A DNA stretch of 64,000 nt from Steinernema hermaphroditum. Taxonomy: Eukaryota > Nematoda > Chromadorea > Rhabditida > Steinernematidae. Below the pieces are notes generated by a model. The model was not told the DNA's origin. It saw nothing but the letters and a program-made list of their open reading frames with translations, and did not search any database. The translations under genes were made by a program, and so were the position numbers. The stretch is taken from the NCBI GenBank assembly GCA_030435675.1, contig CM059625.1:9548001-9612000 (forward strand), written 5' to 3'. This document shows, piece by piece, positions 1-15,707 of the stretch. The number at the start of each line of letters is the position of its first letter. Position 1 is the stretch's first letter.

Positions 1-2930
<2,930 letters not shown>

Positions 2931-4417
2931 TGCAACGGAACAGATGCTCCTAGTAGTCCCGCTCTCGCTGAGCAATCCACATTGCAGTGCGAGCACGCAC
3001 TGAAAAATAAATTAACACATTAGAGTGAATTTAGCAGGTTAGTTCTCGACGTAGATGTGCAGCAAAAGCTGTCGGAAATAGCGCGTCTCGAACACATAAG
3101 AAGAGGCTCTTCACAGACAGAACTGCTAAATCAAAAAGTTGGCATTCGAACAACGAGTGAATCACATGAATGCCATGATCATCATCTATTTGATCAATCC
3201 GCTTTCAGTCAGACGGTAATTTGTGGGCAAAAATTAATGGAATTTGCGAGACAGAACTACAGCCATTGAATAGGTACGAAGTCTGAACCATGAACGTTTC
3301 GTCCGTTCGGCAAGACAGCGCGGGTGCAAGAAAATCGATGCGCACGCGGGTCGATTTTGCTATTATTGTTCGTCGATTCTCACGAACCAGCTGTCCCGCA
3401 CAGTTTTTGGTCAAATTACGATTTGGTGCCAATAAGAACACTTCCGGACGGACGAGCTCCGAAGCTGCGGTTCGTTATGAGGAGCAGGGCGCTATGAGAG
3501 CGTATTGATAATGACTAATGCATCAGCAATGCTCGTTTCTTTGTGCACCTTGCCCCAAGAAACATGCCTTTCAACTTAATTAATGGAAGCGTTTTTAGCC
3601 ACGACGTTTATGTTATGCGCGAAATGTCGAATTCAAAAAACACGCTTGCGCATTTGGAATGGATCGGCGTTGCGGTCTATCGGTGCTAGAAGTGGTAGGC
3701 GGTCCTAGTGCCTCATCCGATATTCGTATCCGCCAACATCAACTAACTCGTTTGGCAGGCGCGCCGCAGAGAACTAAGACTGCACTTGCCACTTCTCGGG
3801 TAAGACCCATTAAAGAGGTCACCGGCCATCGCTGTCTTTACGCGAAATGAGACAGCCAACGGATCATCTACTATAGAAACAAGGACGATGAAACTGCAAT
3901 ATACAATAAGACAAGACAAGCAATTACATTTTTTATTCCTTACTGTAGCGAACGTGGAAAAAAAATTTTTTTTTTGGTCCTTTTGGGAGTTATATTGCCA
4001 CAAAATCACTCACGTTTTGTCACAACCGGTATACAGTGATAATTTTGTATTTGCGCATTTGGTTGCATCTAACACTGCTTCACGCGAACTCTATCGTGAG
4101 GCTCTGAGATCGTTGACACAATGTTCGAATGCAATGCTTTTTCGGACACATTGAAATCGTTTTCATGCTAATCGATCACAGTCCATCAGTTTCGATACAA
4201 CGGCTCTGCCTGCCGGTTGGAGGGAAGAGCACAGGACCTGTGAGAGGAACGGACGGTGAGTGCCTCGCCTCAATCGCTTTCACCGTTTTCGCAGGGCTGT
4301 TCTTATTACACTCGCGCTCCGAGTACACTTTGAGTTTCACGACGGAAAATACACTCCGTATCCACTCGGCTTCTTCTTCTGTGAGCATTTTTCATCGTGC
4401 GGCTTGGATTCGAGAGA
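2931..4417. other. Intergenic: divergent region between liprin-alpha and SMYD gene
   Basis: About 1.5 kb between two divergently transcribed genes, so it should hold both promoters. I see no coding exon I can support. There is an A-run followed by a T-run near 3958-3976. Upstream non-coding exons of either gene, or an exon carrying the missing N-terminal SET segment of the SMYD gene, could hide here. Confidence 0.5.
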
Positions 4418-6292
4418 ATGCCTTCAAGCACAGAGGCTGCAAAGCAGAATAGAGTCGATTTCTACCCCTTCGCTTATGCCCTCTACAACGAAGAACTCAG
4501 TTCTTACTGCTGGTACTGTCTTTGCGAGAAGCAGGGACTGAGACACTGCACAGGGTGTGGCGTTGCTCTCTTCTGCGATAAGACCTGTCAATCCTTGGCC
4601 TGGAAGGATCACAAAGGCGAATGCAAAGCAATTGCAACGCATCGCTATGTTGCAAATATTGAAATTCGACTCCTGGGACGTATCGTTCTCCGTTTTAAGG
4701 CAAATTCTTTCGTAAAAACACTTTGCAATCTATTAAGTTTCAGGATATTGTGAAAGGTCGAGATAAAAAGGATCCCACGTTCTATGAAAACCGCACTTCC
4801 AAAAGAACAATCATGGAGATTTGGTCACACGCAGAGCAAATTACGAAGGATGAGCAGGGGCTAAAGAAGTTCGAAGGTACAATATCATTTGTTGTAAGTG
4901 TATTTAAAAGCTGTTTGCAGAAATCTACGAGACACTTTCTAAATACTACGACGAAAAGTACATGCTTCCGAAGAAAGCGGTCTTTGAGTTGCACTGCAGG
5001 GACTTCATTAACCGGCATGCTATCAGTGACAAAGCCTATCTGAAGGTAGATCAACAGATCACAGATCAATTTCATGCTCGTTTTTCAGGAAATTGGCAAA
5101 GGACTCTATTTGGACCTCTGTGCATACGATCACAGTTGCGCACCAAACACAGTCTACACTTGCAAGGGCTTCATTGCTACCCTTCGTCCCCTGCATAATT
5201 CTGTTAATCTATTGGACCGTTCGAAAACTTTCTACTCGTACATTGAACTGTTTTCAACTAAACAGCAGAGGAGAAAAATGCTCCAGGACACTTGGTATTT
5301 CCATTGTGAGTGCACAAGGTGTATCGATAACAACGACCATATGCTGACGGCAATGAAATGTCCATTCTGCAAGGTGCGGCTCAAAATATTGCAATGAGTT
5401 ATCCCACATTCTTAAGGACGTCGAGACGCGAATGGCAGTCTTTGGCCAACAACCTTACAAAGACAACGTGACACAAATTTTGACTTGTCCTGAATGCAAG
5501 AAAGAGATCCCACAGGAAAGCGTCTTGGAGCATGTGCATGCTATGCGTTTTGTGGAAGATATCTTTTGCAGAAAGGAAATCGAGCAGGTACCATAATTTT
5601 GGTGTCACTAAACGATTGGCTTTCTCAGATGTCTCCTAAGATGGCAGTTGAATTCCTGGAAAACCTCGTTGACCGATATCGACCGACGTTCCCTAAGATT
5701 AATTTGTACTACTGCAAATTGATCCAGGCATGTTGTTGAGTTAAGTTATATCCAGTCATATTAAGTACTATTTCAGGCGCTGATTCCATTGGTTGACTCA
5801 GAAAAGACGTCGAAGTTATTGTTCCTTCATAAAGAGGTGGAAGAGTGTCTCCGCTTGTGTTTCCCTCACGCACATCCAGCTGTCGCTTTTCATTTGCGCA
5901 ACATCGGTATTTTCAATAAGAAGTGCTGAGTTTCATGTTGACTGTAAGACCTTGATTCGCTTTTCAGTTTGAAACATCTGGATGAGGCGAAAAAGTACTT
6001 CGAGGAAGCTCAAAAACTTTTGGAATATACGCTTGATGCCGATCATCCAATGGCAGTGGAGAACAAGCAGTTTCTAGATGAAGTGAATGCAGAACTGACT
6101 GGAGGCAATACGGAAAAGGTGAGCGTGGAACTCGACAAGAAGACGATCGTACCGGAAGTCAAGGACAAAGGTACCGGGGAGACTAAAGAGCAGAATGAAG
6201 TATCAGCTGCAACCCAAAGCACATTCAACATGACAGCAATAAGTGAGATGCTGGATGATAATTTTGATGATATTCCAACCCTTGTCTGTTGA
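4418..6292 (+). CDS. MYND-SET domain protein, SMYD family (SMYD3-like lysine methyltransferase)
   Basis: SMYD proteins are lysine methyltransferases with a zinc MYND finger inside a split SET domain. The MYND finger lies at roughly residues 32-70, with CWYC, CTGC, CDKTC and HKGEC as zinc ligands. RLLGRIVL follows, as in SMYD2/3. The SET core has YDHSCAPN (D where most SMYDs have N in NHSC), and a Cys-rich post-SET CECTRC follows. A further CPFC/CPEC zinc ribbon and a helical TPR-like C-terminal region end in an acidic tail (MLDDNFDDIPTLVC). Eight or so introns of 43-50 bp; two (4700-4743 and 5728-5776) appear to be GC-AG. The start at 4418 puts the MYND only about 30 residues in, so the N-terminal SET strand with the glycine-rich SAM-binding motif is either missing or on an unseen upstream exon. 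Activity is therefore uncertain. Confidence 0.88.
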
Positions 6293-6309
6293 AGTAATTA
6301 TAGTAGAGA

Positions 6310-6315
6310 AATAAA
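6310..6315 (+). promoter_or_regulatory. Polyadenylation signal of the SMYD gene
   Basis: AATAAA 18 nt downstream of the SMYD stop codon, implying a very short 3' UTR. Confidence 0.6.
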
Positions 6316-6921
6316 AATCGTAAATTATTTCTAGACACAGCAAAGTTTCTGCGTAAAAACTTGCACTTTAAGAACGTTGCATATGCTAACGAAGCGTGAA
6401 TTGCCATCGTCTACGTACTCTGTATTAAAACTTAATCCGGATATTGTTGCGCTGTTTAATCGCGTTTTCCCACTTCATAATTTTTAGATCCTTGAAAGAG
6501 GCGTCAACAAAACAGCAAAACCATTTTCATTCAGTGAAGAGACATCTGGCTCTTTCGAAATAGCGATTGCCGATCGACTGTTCACGCGCTCTTTCTACAC
6601 GCAGTTTGGTCGGTCGCACGGCGCAGCGCGGAAAAATGAGGCCGTGCTTCTCTAGCTTCTTCTGGATATAAAATGTTTTTACGCACAACCATGAACGCGC
6701 GGGCTTCCATAAGCACAGTGGTGCTCATTAAAGTAGCGTCGAGTATTACGTTTACTGTTTTCCTCTGTCTAACCGCTTTCGCACTTCGTGTTGTTGTCTA
6801 TGCTGTTCCCTGTATGCTACAGCGCGTTTGTACGTTGCATTGTTGTGAAATCACGTTCTTCTCTGTACATAACATTTTCCGCGGTATCACTGAGGTGTTT
6901 GCTTTTCAGTAAAGCAGTATT
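6316..6921. other. Intergenic: upstream of MAP2K gene
   Basis: About 600 bp between two genes on the same strand. It likely holds the MAP2K promoter and 5' UTR. No coding exon is supported. Confidence 0.45.
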
Positions 6922-8458
6922 ATGTCTCATCGGCACTATCGCTACCCAATGCCTGGGATGCCGCGCGGAGTCCGCCATCCTCCGCCACCGAGTCCATTCA
7001 TTCACAGACCTGCGCCTCCACCTGTGAAGCAGAAGGAGTACGAAGATGAGCAGATGGTACCTGACGGAGCTAAGGATGTCCAGAACATTTCTCATCTGTA
7101 TGCGAATCCATTTTAGTATAGTGCTAACTATATTTTTGATAGGCAGTTTGTGCGGATGTTTGTCTCGGGGAGGCTAGCGTTTCCTGCGGAGTACAAGGAG
7201 CCCGCGAAAGAATACTCCTTCGGATACGAGGATCTCCAGGATCTTGGATTCATTGGTCAAGGAAATTTCGGACGAGTCACCAAGATGAAGCATGTTCAGT
7301 CGCAGAAAGAAATGGCTGTTAAGGTTTGCACACCTGTGCTCATTTTAAACTTATCGGTCATTCTAGCGTGTTCGTATTATTACCGACCAGGGCGAGGAAG
7401 GCGAAAGCCTTTCTTTGAAACGGTTAAGAAATGAAGTTGAAACAATCAAAAACGCATCTGACTGCCTTGAGATCGTCAGACTCTACGGTGTTACATATCA
7501 CGAAGTAAGCCACACTTTTCTCAGGCCTTTACCAGAAGTCTATTATAGGGTGATTGTCTACTATGCATGGAATTCATGGACATTTCGCTCGACAAGCTCT
7601 ACAAGACTGTTCATACCATTATGCACCAGCGTTTTGACGAGTCGATCATTGGATTCATTGTTATTTCGGTATTGCCGATGAGCTGATGCACCGGTTAATA
7701 TTACAATTTTGCAGATACTTCGTGCATTGAACCATCTCAAAAGCTGTCAACAGATCATTCACCGAGGTAATTCAGACCGATTTACTAGTGCTATGCTCTA
7801 TATGTGTTTTATGCCACTTTCTTTGCTCTTCAGACGTGAAGCCGTCAAATATCCTATTAAATACGCGAGGCCAGATAAAACTCTGTGATTTCGGGATTTC
7901 TGGCTATCTCGTTGACTCTATCGCTCGCACCAAGGAAGTTGGGTGTCGTCCCTATATGGCGGTTGGTTTAAGGCGAATAACTACGCTCTGATCCGAAGGT
8001 GTTTAGCCGGAACGTTTGATGGCATCCACTTCCTACGATGTGCGCTCTGATGTTTGGAGCCTTGGCATTACCCTGGTAAGAGGAGTACAAAAATCGCAAT
8101 GTAATTCAAAGCTTATAGATTGAAATTGCCACTGGGCAGTTTCCCTATCAGAACATTTATGAGCTTTCAATTTTCAAGCAACTAGAAGTGATTGTTCTCG
8201 GTGATCCGCCTTTCCTCCGTAATAACGATATCTACTCCCAGTCGACTGTTAACTTCGTTAATCAATGGTACGTTCTAATTCCGGTACACCGTAGAAACCG
8301 TACTTTTTAGCGTTGTAAAAGATGTAAAACTGCGTCCCGACTACACATATCTTATGGGGACAGATTTCTATAAAAGATACGCTAATGAACAAGAAGCCGA
8401 TAGCTACGTAAGGGGCTATGTGGAAAACGTGCTGGCTTACTGCCTGTCACAAGAGTGA
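6922..8458 (+). CDS. mkk-4: Dual-specificity MAP kinase kinase, MKK4 type
   Basis: MAP2K4-type kinases phosphorylate and activate JNK/p38 MAP kinases. A Pro-rich N-terminal tail of about 60 residues precedes the kinase domain. Visible motifs are the glycine loop GQGNFGRV, the ATP lysine in [16 protein letters not shown] (an intron splits the HRD), CDFGISG, and the activation segment [18 protein letters not shown]. The Ser and Thr of that segment are the expected MAP3K phosphorylation sites. [13 protein letters not shown] and a C-terminal helix ending CLSQE follow. GCRPYMAPE and EDLQDLG favour MKK4 over MKK7 or MKK3/6, though a SEK-type assignment is possible. Introns are about 45 bp. I did not see a clear basic MAPK-docking motif in the N terminus. 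Convergent with the SGK gene. Confidence 0.9.
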
Positions 8459-8907
8459 ATGATTAATGTTAATAGTTGTCTGTGTTAGCGAAGTCAATCT
8501 TCCCTTGCGCTCTACGTGTTTCTGTAAACTACCTGTTTACCGAATTTCTTTCATTATCTACTCTAGAATGGCTGTATGTTTAAGCAAATGTTTACACATT
8601 CTTATTACTCATCTCAGGGATCACTCCCATTTCTACAAAATGTCGTGTAGAGATTGACGAAGGCAATATTTGGGTCTTCGGAATATTACGTACTGGTCTT
8701 TTTTGTAAATTAAAACTTTGCATGTTGACAACTCACCTGTTTGTGCGGCGATAGAAGACACGCACAAGATGCTAATCAGTTCCATGTTTTGGTAAGGCAA
8801 TAATACGTCCCGTGACCGGGGCACAAAATGTGAAATTACGAACATCTCGCTGTTCATTTTAACTACTAATGCAGATAAAATATAATGTACAGGATGAAGT
8901 GAACAAA

Positions 8908-10510
<1,603 letters not shown>

Positions 10511-10584
10511 CTAAAAACGGATTAGTTTCCATATACTCAATTCCATTCATAAGTCATAGATTTCTTCTAGCAATAAATCCATGC

Positions 10585-10748
10585 GAGCTTGCAACAGAGC
10601 TCCGCAATAGTCAACAATACTGCATCTTTTTTCCAAATCTTTATTTTTTTTAATTTTCTTCACCGCATATTGAATGCGATTCGGTTCTTTTTTAGATTCG
10701 GAAAAAGATGCAGTATTGTTGACAATTGTGAAGCTCTGTTGTAAACTC
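10585..10748. repeat. Imperfect inverted repeat (two ~58-bp arms, ~48-bp AT-rich loop)
   Basis: The left arm (about 10585-10642) and the reverse complement of the right arm (about 10691-10748) match at roughly 85-90%, including an exact core of about 22 bp. Transcribed RNA could fold into a long hairpin. It lies just upstream of the first SGK exon I can assign. It could be a small MITE-like element, a local inverted duplication or a hairpin RNA source. No target-site duplication was recognised. Confidence 0.8.
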
Positions 10749-12346
10749 TGTTTATTCCTGATATTGACTCGTTTCATGTGCTAATAATTGCCACAGAAAA
10801 GTTTATAAGTATTTCCGAGTTGCAACTAATTTTTGGAAATAACCATTCACTTTTCCTTTTCCTTATCTCTCTTTCACTTGGTTATCGAGCTGTACAGTCA
10901 CAAGTGTGGCTCAACTGTGCACTGCGACGGCTGATCGGGAAGGACCCTTCGCTGATATTAGTGTATGGATGTAGATAGTAAAAACGGAAGCCTAGGAGAT
11001 CGTTGTGAATGATTTTTTACAATTACACTGTTGTTTTTTTAATTGCGTTTTGTACAAAATTCTGTAAAAAGAACCCTTTGCAAACCGAATCAAAGCAGAC
11101 CTCACACCTAAGCAACTTTTATATTTAATCACGAAATTTTGGAAGGCTAATTCTTGCACGTAGACCTTTCAGTGTTTATAATTTATGGAAACCTACCACT
11201 TGCCGCTTATCTTCAATGGCTGAGCATTGCACTGAGATATTGTCCGACCTGGTCATGCTCAATTAGGTACAACACAGCCAAAGCAGAAATTCGGAAATAT
11301 GAAGCGATTTCCTAAAAGAACGAGGTGAATCTCAAGAATCGACCGACGCAATCGACGACACTATGCAGAAGGGTGGAGCGGAGTGAGTGAAGACGTCAGC
11401 GGTTCACTGAGCGCTCACAAAGCACACCTATGGGCCGACCGGCAATCGAGTCATATGGGTACTGCAGCACGGCGTCGCTTCCTCTTGTAATTCGGTGATT
11501 TTTGAAGAGATTGTGCAGGAAAAGGATTAATATAGCACAACATATGTTCGCTACATCACCGTCACCAACTACTGTATTCTTAGCCACGTTGCTCTCGCAA
11601 CAACAACCATCATGTATATCACTGATAACTTATGCCTATAAATAGATTAATTGTCTGCTGGTCGTTTCCGAGAGCAGTGTACCAAAGACTATGCAAGTAC
11701 ATTTTCATTGACGAAATGGTTCTTTAAAGCTGTATTCAGATATTTTGGGTTATTTACTGGGCTACTTCGGTTCGAACATTCCAGGCAAAGCCTCGCTTAG
11801 TTGTTTCTGTCGTCTAAATCCATAAGTTAAACTTTATCATAGAACGATCACTAAAGCTTAACAATGACGTAGCAGGACCTAATCATTCGTGCCGTAGGAA
11901 ATACGCGTTTGCTGTGACAGTCACATGTTTGCCGATGATATTTTCCGTATTGTACGGGACTGACAAATCGGTTGTGTTCAGCATCACAGATAAAACCAGT
12001 GCAGAAGTTTAGTCTTCTTGGACGATACGTCATTTGAGCGGAATCCTCAATTTGCTATCTGTTCAATTAGGAAGTAATGATAAGTTTTTATTTCCTAACT
12101 TCCAACTAACGGTAAATGCTGAGTCATGGTGTCGAGTCAAAAAGGTTTGTGAGAGATGAGGTGAGGTGAGAAAGGTACCAATGGAATGCCTGGAGAAGTG
12201 CAAGGGATACGATGGCAGTACCGTTTGCGAAAGATCCATAGTTGAAGAAACAGACTATGTGACATAGGCTAACGGTTCACTACATCGATGAGGATTATTT
12301 ACAGACCGGTTAACTTGTAAAAGACTAACTACCTATGCATCTATGA
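10749..12346. other. Intergenic: upstream of SGK, downstream of the lectin gene
   Basis: About 1.6 kb with no supported gene. The missing 5' exons of the SGK gene may lie here. Short open frames are present on both strands but none shows a recognisable domain. Confidence 0.4.
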
Positions 12347-14221
12347 CTAAATGTTCTTCCAAAAGTCGTCCAAGCTGATCGCCGACGAATGTTCGAGTAG
12401 TGACATCTTGGGCCGAAGAAACATCATTTTCTTCGACGATTCTGGGTTTGCGAGGTTCGATGCGTACTTGCTGCTGGCCAATGATAACTCGGTCTCCAAT
12501 CTCAGAGCCCCGTTCTCCGTTTCACGAGCGGAGTATCCCTGTGGAACCTCGAGGTTCATTTGGTCGTGATTACGTAGAGCGCTACGTCCTTCCTCAATGC
12601 CATCAGGACGTGTTCCGGAGGTAGACGGCTGCATCTCGTGCATGCGATGCGTCTCGTTGATCGTTTCCACTGGCGTTTGTACGTGCTGTTCTTCTACAGG
12701 ATGCGAGGGTACGGTGGGAGGTACATTATTGAGTTCCGCTCCTTTGATTGGTCTCCCACTTTTTGGTCGATGCTGCCCTAATGCGGTGTTATTTGGTGCG
12801 TGTGACTGCTCAATGGTGACATGAGTGGATGAAGCGTGTCTTGAGGTGGTGGTGGAGAACACTTGGTTGTTAGCTGCTTGACTGACAAGGCGATTGTCTT
12901 CTGTTGGCTGCACTCTGGCTCCGAAAAAACGATCCTTACAGTGTCCGATGGCTATGAAGCATAATAGCAGCAGTAGAATCAACACCACGATGATCAGAAT
13001 CCAATAGGTTATATCAAGGGATGCCTGCTCTAAGCCATTGCGCACGGCCTTTCCTGGCGCCGGGATGATCGCTTTTCCTAGAGAATATGCATTAACGTTA
13101 ACATTAAAGACATAAACAACTACCGTATCTTCTTGCGCAAATATAAGGTTTTTTAGTGCGACAGTCACTGGGTTGGTAGGATGGTTCTCCATTAGCGAAG
13201 TCGATGACAACGCAGTCTTCTGTGTAGTGTTTGGTTGCGAGCTTCGGAAAACTGAAAGTGAACACATGAGTAATAGATGAACCGTTTGCACCTTACTCAT
13301 CAGGTAGTTTGCTACCATCAAGAGATTTAAATGTACCATCTTCTTCAATTGAATTATACGATGTCCAGTAAGCTTTTTCTGATGTCTCGTCCTTTCCAAA
13401 TTTCTCTGAAACCGAGATTTGGATGCATTTTTTTTGTGAAACCAACCGAATACAAAGTCCCTTTCCTCCATGCTGGTGAATACAGCCAAGTTCGCCTGAC
13501 TCATCGCGCATTCATGCTGAGCCTGAGCCCATGAAAGCCCTTTTCCGGAAGTTCCGCCTAGCCAATAACACCACCGTTCATTATCATCATCGTCCGTGCT
13601 CTCGTCGTTCTGGGTAACCCAACCTGGGGGACATCCCGGAAACTCTACAAGAAGCATTGTTTTTTTTACGCTAGCTGTATCTCACATCTTACCAAATTCT
13701 TGATATGTCAGATTAAATCCTTTTGACTGCACAAATCCATCTGTGTGGAAAGCGAGAAAAAGACTGTCTTTTGCACCGATAATTTGAGACGGAACACGCC
13801 GTCCACACCACGTTTCGATCTCACCGCTCGATCTGCGGTCGCCTAAAGTAATATTCGAATGAGAACTACACCATGCAAAGTGATTACCGTCCCGAGCTGT
13901 TACATAATCGGTGCAGTTGCCGAATAAAGGTTCTTCTAGTCTCGAGGATAGCACAGTTATAGCTATTCGGTTGTTGGGACTGGTCGTGCGCAAGAGGAAT
14001 TGACAGTCGGTGTTGGGGAGGTACAGATCATTCTCATGTGGTGAACCAATATGCTTTGGAGCATCACTTGCAATTAGAATAGAAGGGTTTGCTGAAGAAG
14101 ACAGATATTCAACACCATGGCAGAGGTGGCTTACGTGAACAAGGATTTGGGTCTGCCGACCGTACTTCGGCGGTAAAAAACATAAGCAGCAAAATGCAAA
14201 TGAGCATTTGAAGATTTTCAT
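12347..14221 (-). CDS. Single-pass membrane protein with CUB and C-type lectin domains
   Basis: Probably a cell-surface receptor or adhesion protein. Order of parts: a short hydrophobic N terminus from the ATG at 14221; a CUB domain (LPNTDCQFLL, GNCTDYVTARDG, ETWCGRRVPSQ, LFLAFHTD); a C-type lectin domain starting CPPGWV with WCYWLGG, SWAQAQHECAMSQANLAVF, DGSKLPDE and a final KKPYICARR; a transmembrane helix (YWILIIVVLILLLLLCFIAI); and a Ser/Thr/Pro-rich cytoplasmic tail of about 180 residues. The canonical Ca-binding EPN/QPD and WND motifs are not evident. A run of eight T at 13428-13435 sits where the lectin reading frame must shift by one base, so there is either a sequencing error or a lesion. 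A likely 45-bp intron lies between the signal region and the CUB domain (about 14098-14142). Confidence 0.85.
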
Positions 14222-15707
14222 ACCCGTCGTTGAGTGAAATTTTTTGGATATCCAGTTGGTAGTGCTTATGCAATGTATTAATGCCTGAAAGTAGGATTCA
14301 CTGTAGAAAACGTACGATGAGCTAAAGTTATCACTTACCTCGTTAGAGGGTTTGCATGTGTGAAAAAGAGCAACGTAGTAACTAAGACTGCAAAAAGGAT
14401 TGAGAGAAATTGGCCACTAATTTGCATTGGAAACGATGTTCAACGCAGTGGGTAAAGGTGGTTGACACGGTCTGGCCGACGATAGAGACGGATTATGGCC
14501 AAATAGGATCAACGCGCGCAGAGACACCCCTGTGCACGTATCGCTGGCGCAGTGGAAAGTCGTCCGGCTGGACGGCGGTCAGAGAAAATGCCCCGGACGT
14601 CGGCAGCATTGAAGCCCGCGCTTGCATTTAATAGACCCTGTCCGTGCTGATGGCGAAGTTGTCATGGAGACGGAACATAGGACGCGCATAGGTTTTGAAT
14701 TTTGTTTACCAAAATCTCGACCATTGGACCCTTAATGGTGCACCGTACAAATACTACTTTTGAAAGTGACTCGCACATTGGACATCACAGGGCGGTCGTG
14801 CAATGCATTATTGTTCAGCGTTCTAAGAAGTACAAAAACGACAAAAATGACGATCGGTAAAATGCAAGGAATTCGCTTAGTACAGCTTATTAACTGGCCC
14901 AAATTTTACTCTCACATTCATTAAAACAGCGTTTGGCAGAAACCACTTAAGGCGTAATGACTTCATGTCATGCATAAGTCTCGCTGTCAATGTTGATTTA
15001 TTTATCACGAACCCCATATCATCCTCATTAACCGAGTTCCTCAGTAGCAGAGGCACCATCGAGATATTCGGGACCAGTATAGTAGGTTTTGGAAAATAAG
15101 AAGACGTCGCTAGATACTCCACAGCTCAGAGTGACCGACGTGTGACACCGTGCGCGATCGAAGACGTTAATGAAGCCATTAGGCGACCGGCTGATTGGAG
15201 GACGGACGTCTTCCTTCCGCTGCTCACAAATGAATCAGGCTCAAGACGAATTTAAATTCATGTGCTAAAAACAGGAAATGTTTATTCTCGATTACTAAGT
15301 GTCCTACTGTAGCGTAGGGCTTTTTATAACTTGAAGTTCTTACAACTTTCACTTCAGTGTGGTGTTACACCCATTGCGTAACAATTCTTGCTTACTTTAA
15401 TGAAATCGGTTTCGCACGGTGAATAGAAACACTGAGCCCGTGAACGCAAGCAATAACGGAGAAGGTGCATAACAGCCGCGTGCAGAGGACTCCGTTCCGA
15501 GGGAAAACAGTTGTCCGCCCGCCGTTACTTTGTTGCTCGACCGGCAAGTTTGAAGTCACTCGCCGCTAGTGATGCGCAGAGATACAGTTTTTGTGCCCGT
15601 GGAAGATGCATTCGATCTCGTAAGTCTCATCCTCTTCTTTCTGCAACAGATGACATCTACTCTATCGACGGGGCCTTGTGGTTTCTATCGCAAAATCACT
15701 CCAATCA
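14222..15707. other. Intergenic: divergent promoter region, lectin gene / K2P channel
   Basis: About 1.5 kb between divergent genes. GC-rich stretches lie near 14520-14620. Upstream K2P exons may exist near 15500-15620, but no frame there could be tied to the channel. No RNA gene recognised. Confidence 0.4.

Noticed and set aside
10826..10840. AATTTTTGGA, an Sm-site-like sequence, possible spliced-leader or snRNA gene
   Set aside because: No spliced-leader-like 5' end with a GT donor and no flanking stem-loops at the expected distance; a single 10-bp match is expected by chance.
14520..14620. GC-rich block with possible stem-forming segments, considered as a structured RNA
   Set aside because: No match to any RNA family I know and no consistent long stem; most likely promoter-proximal sequence.
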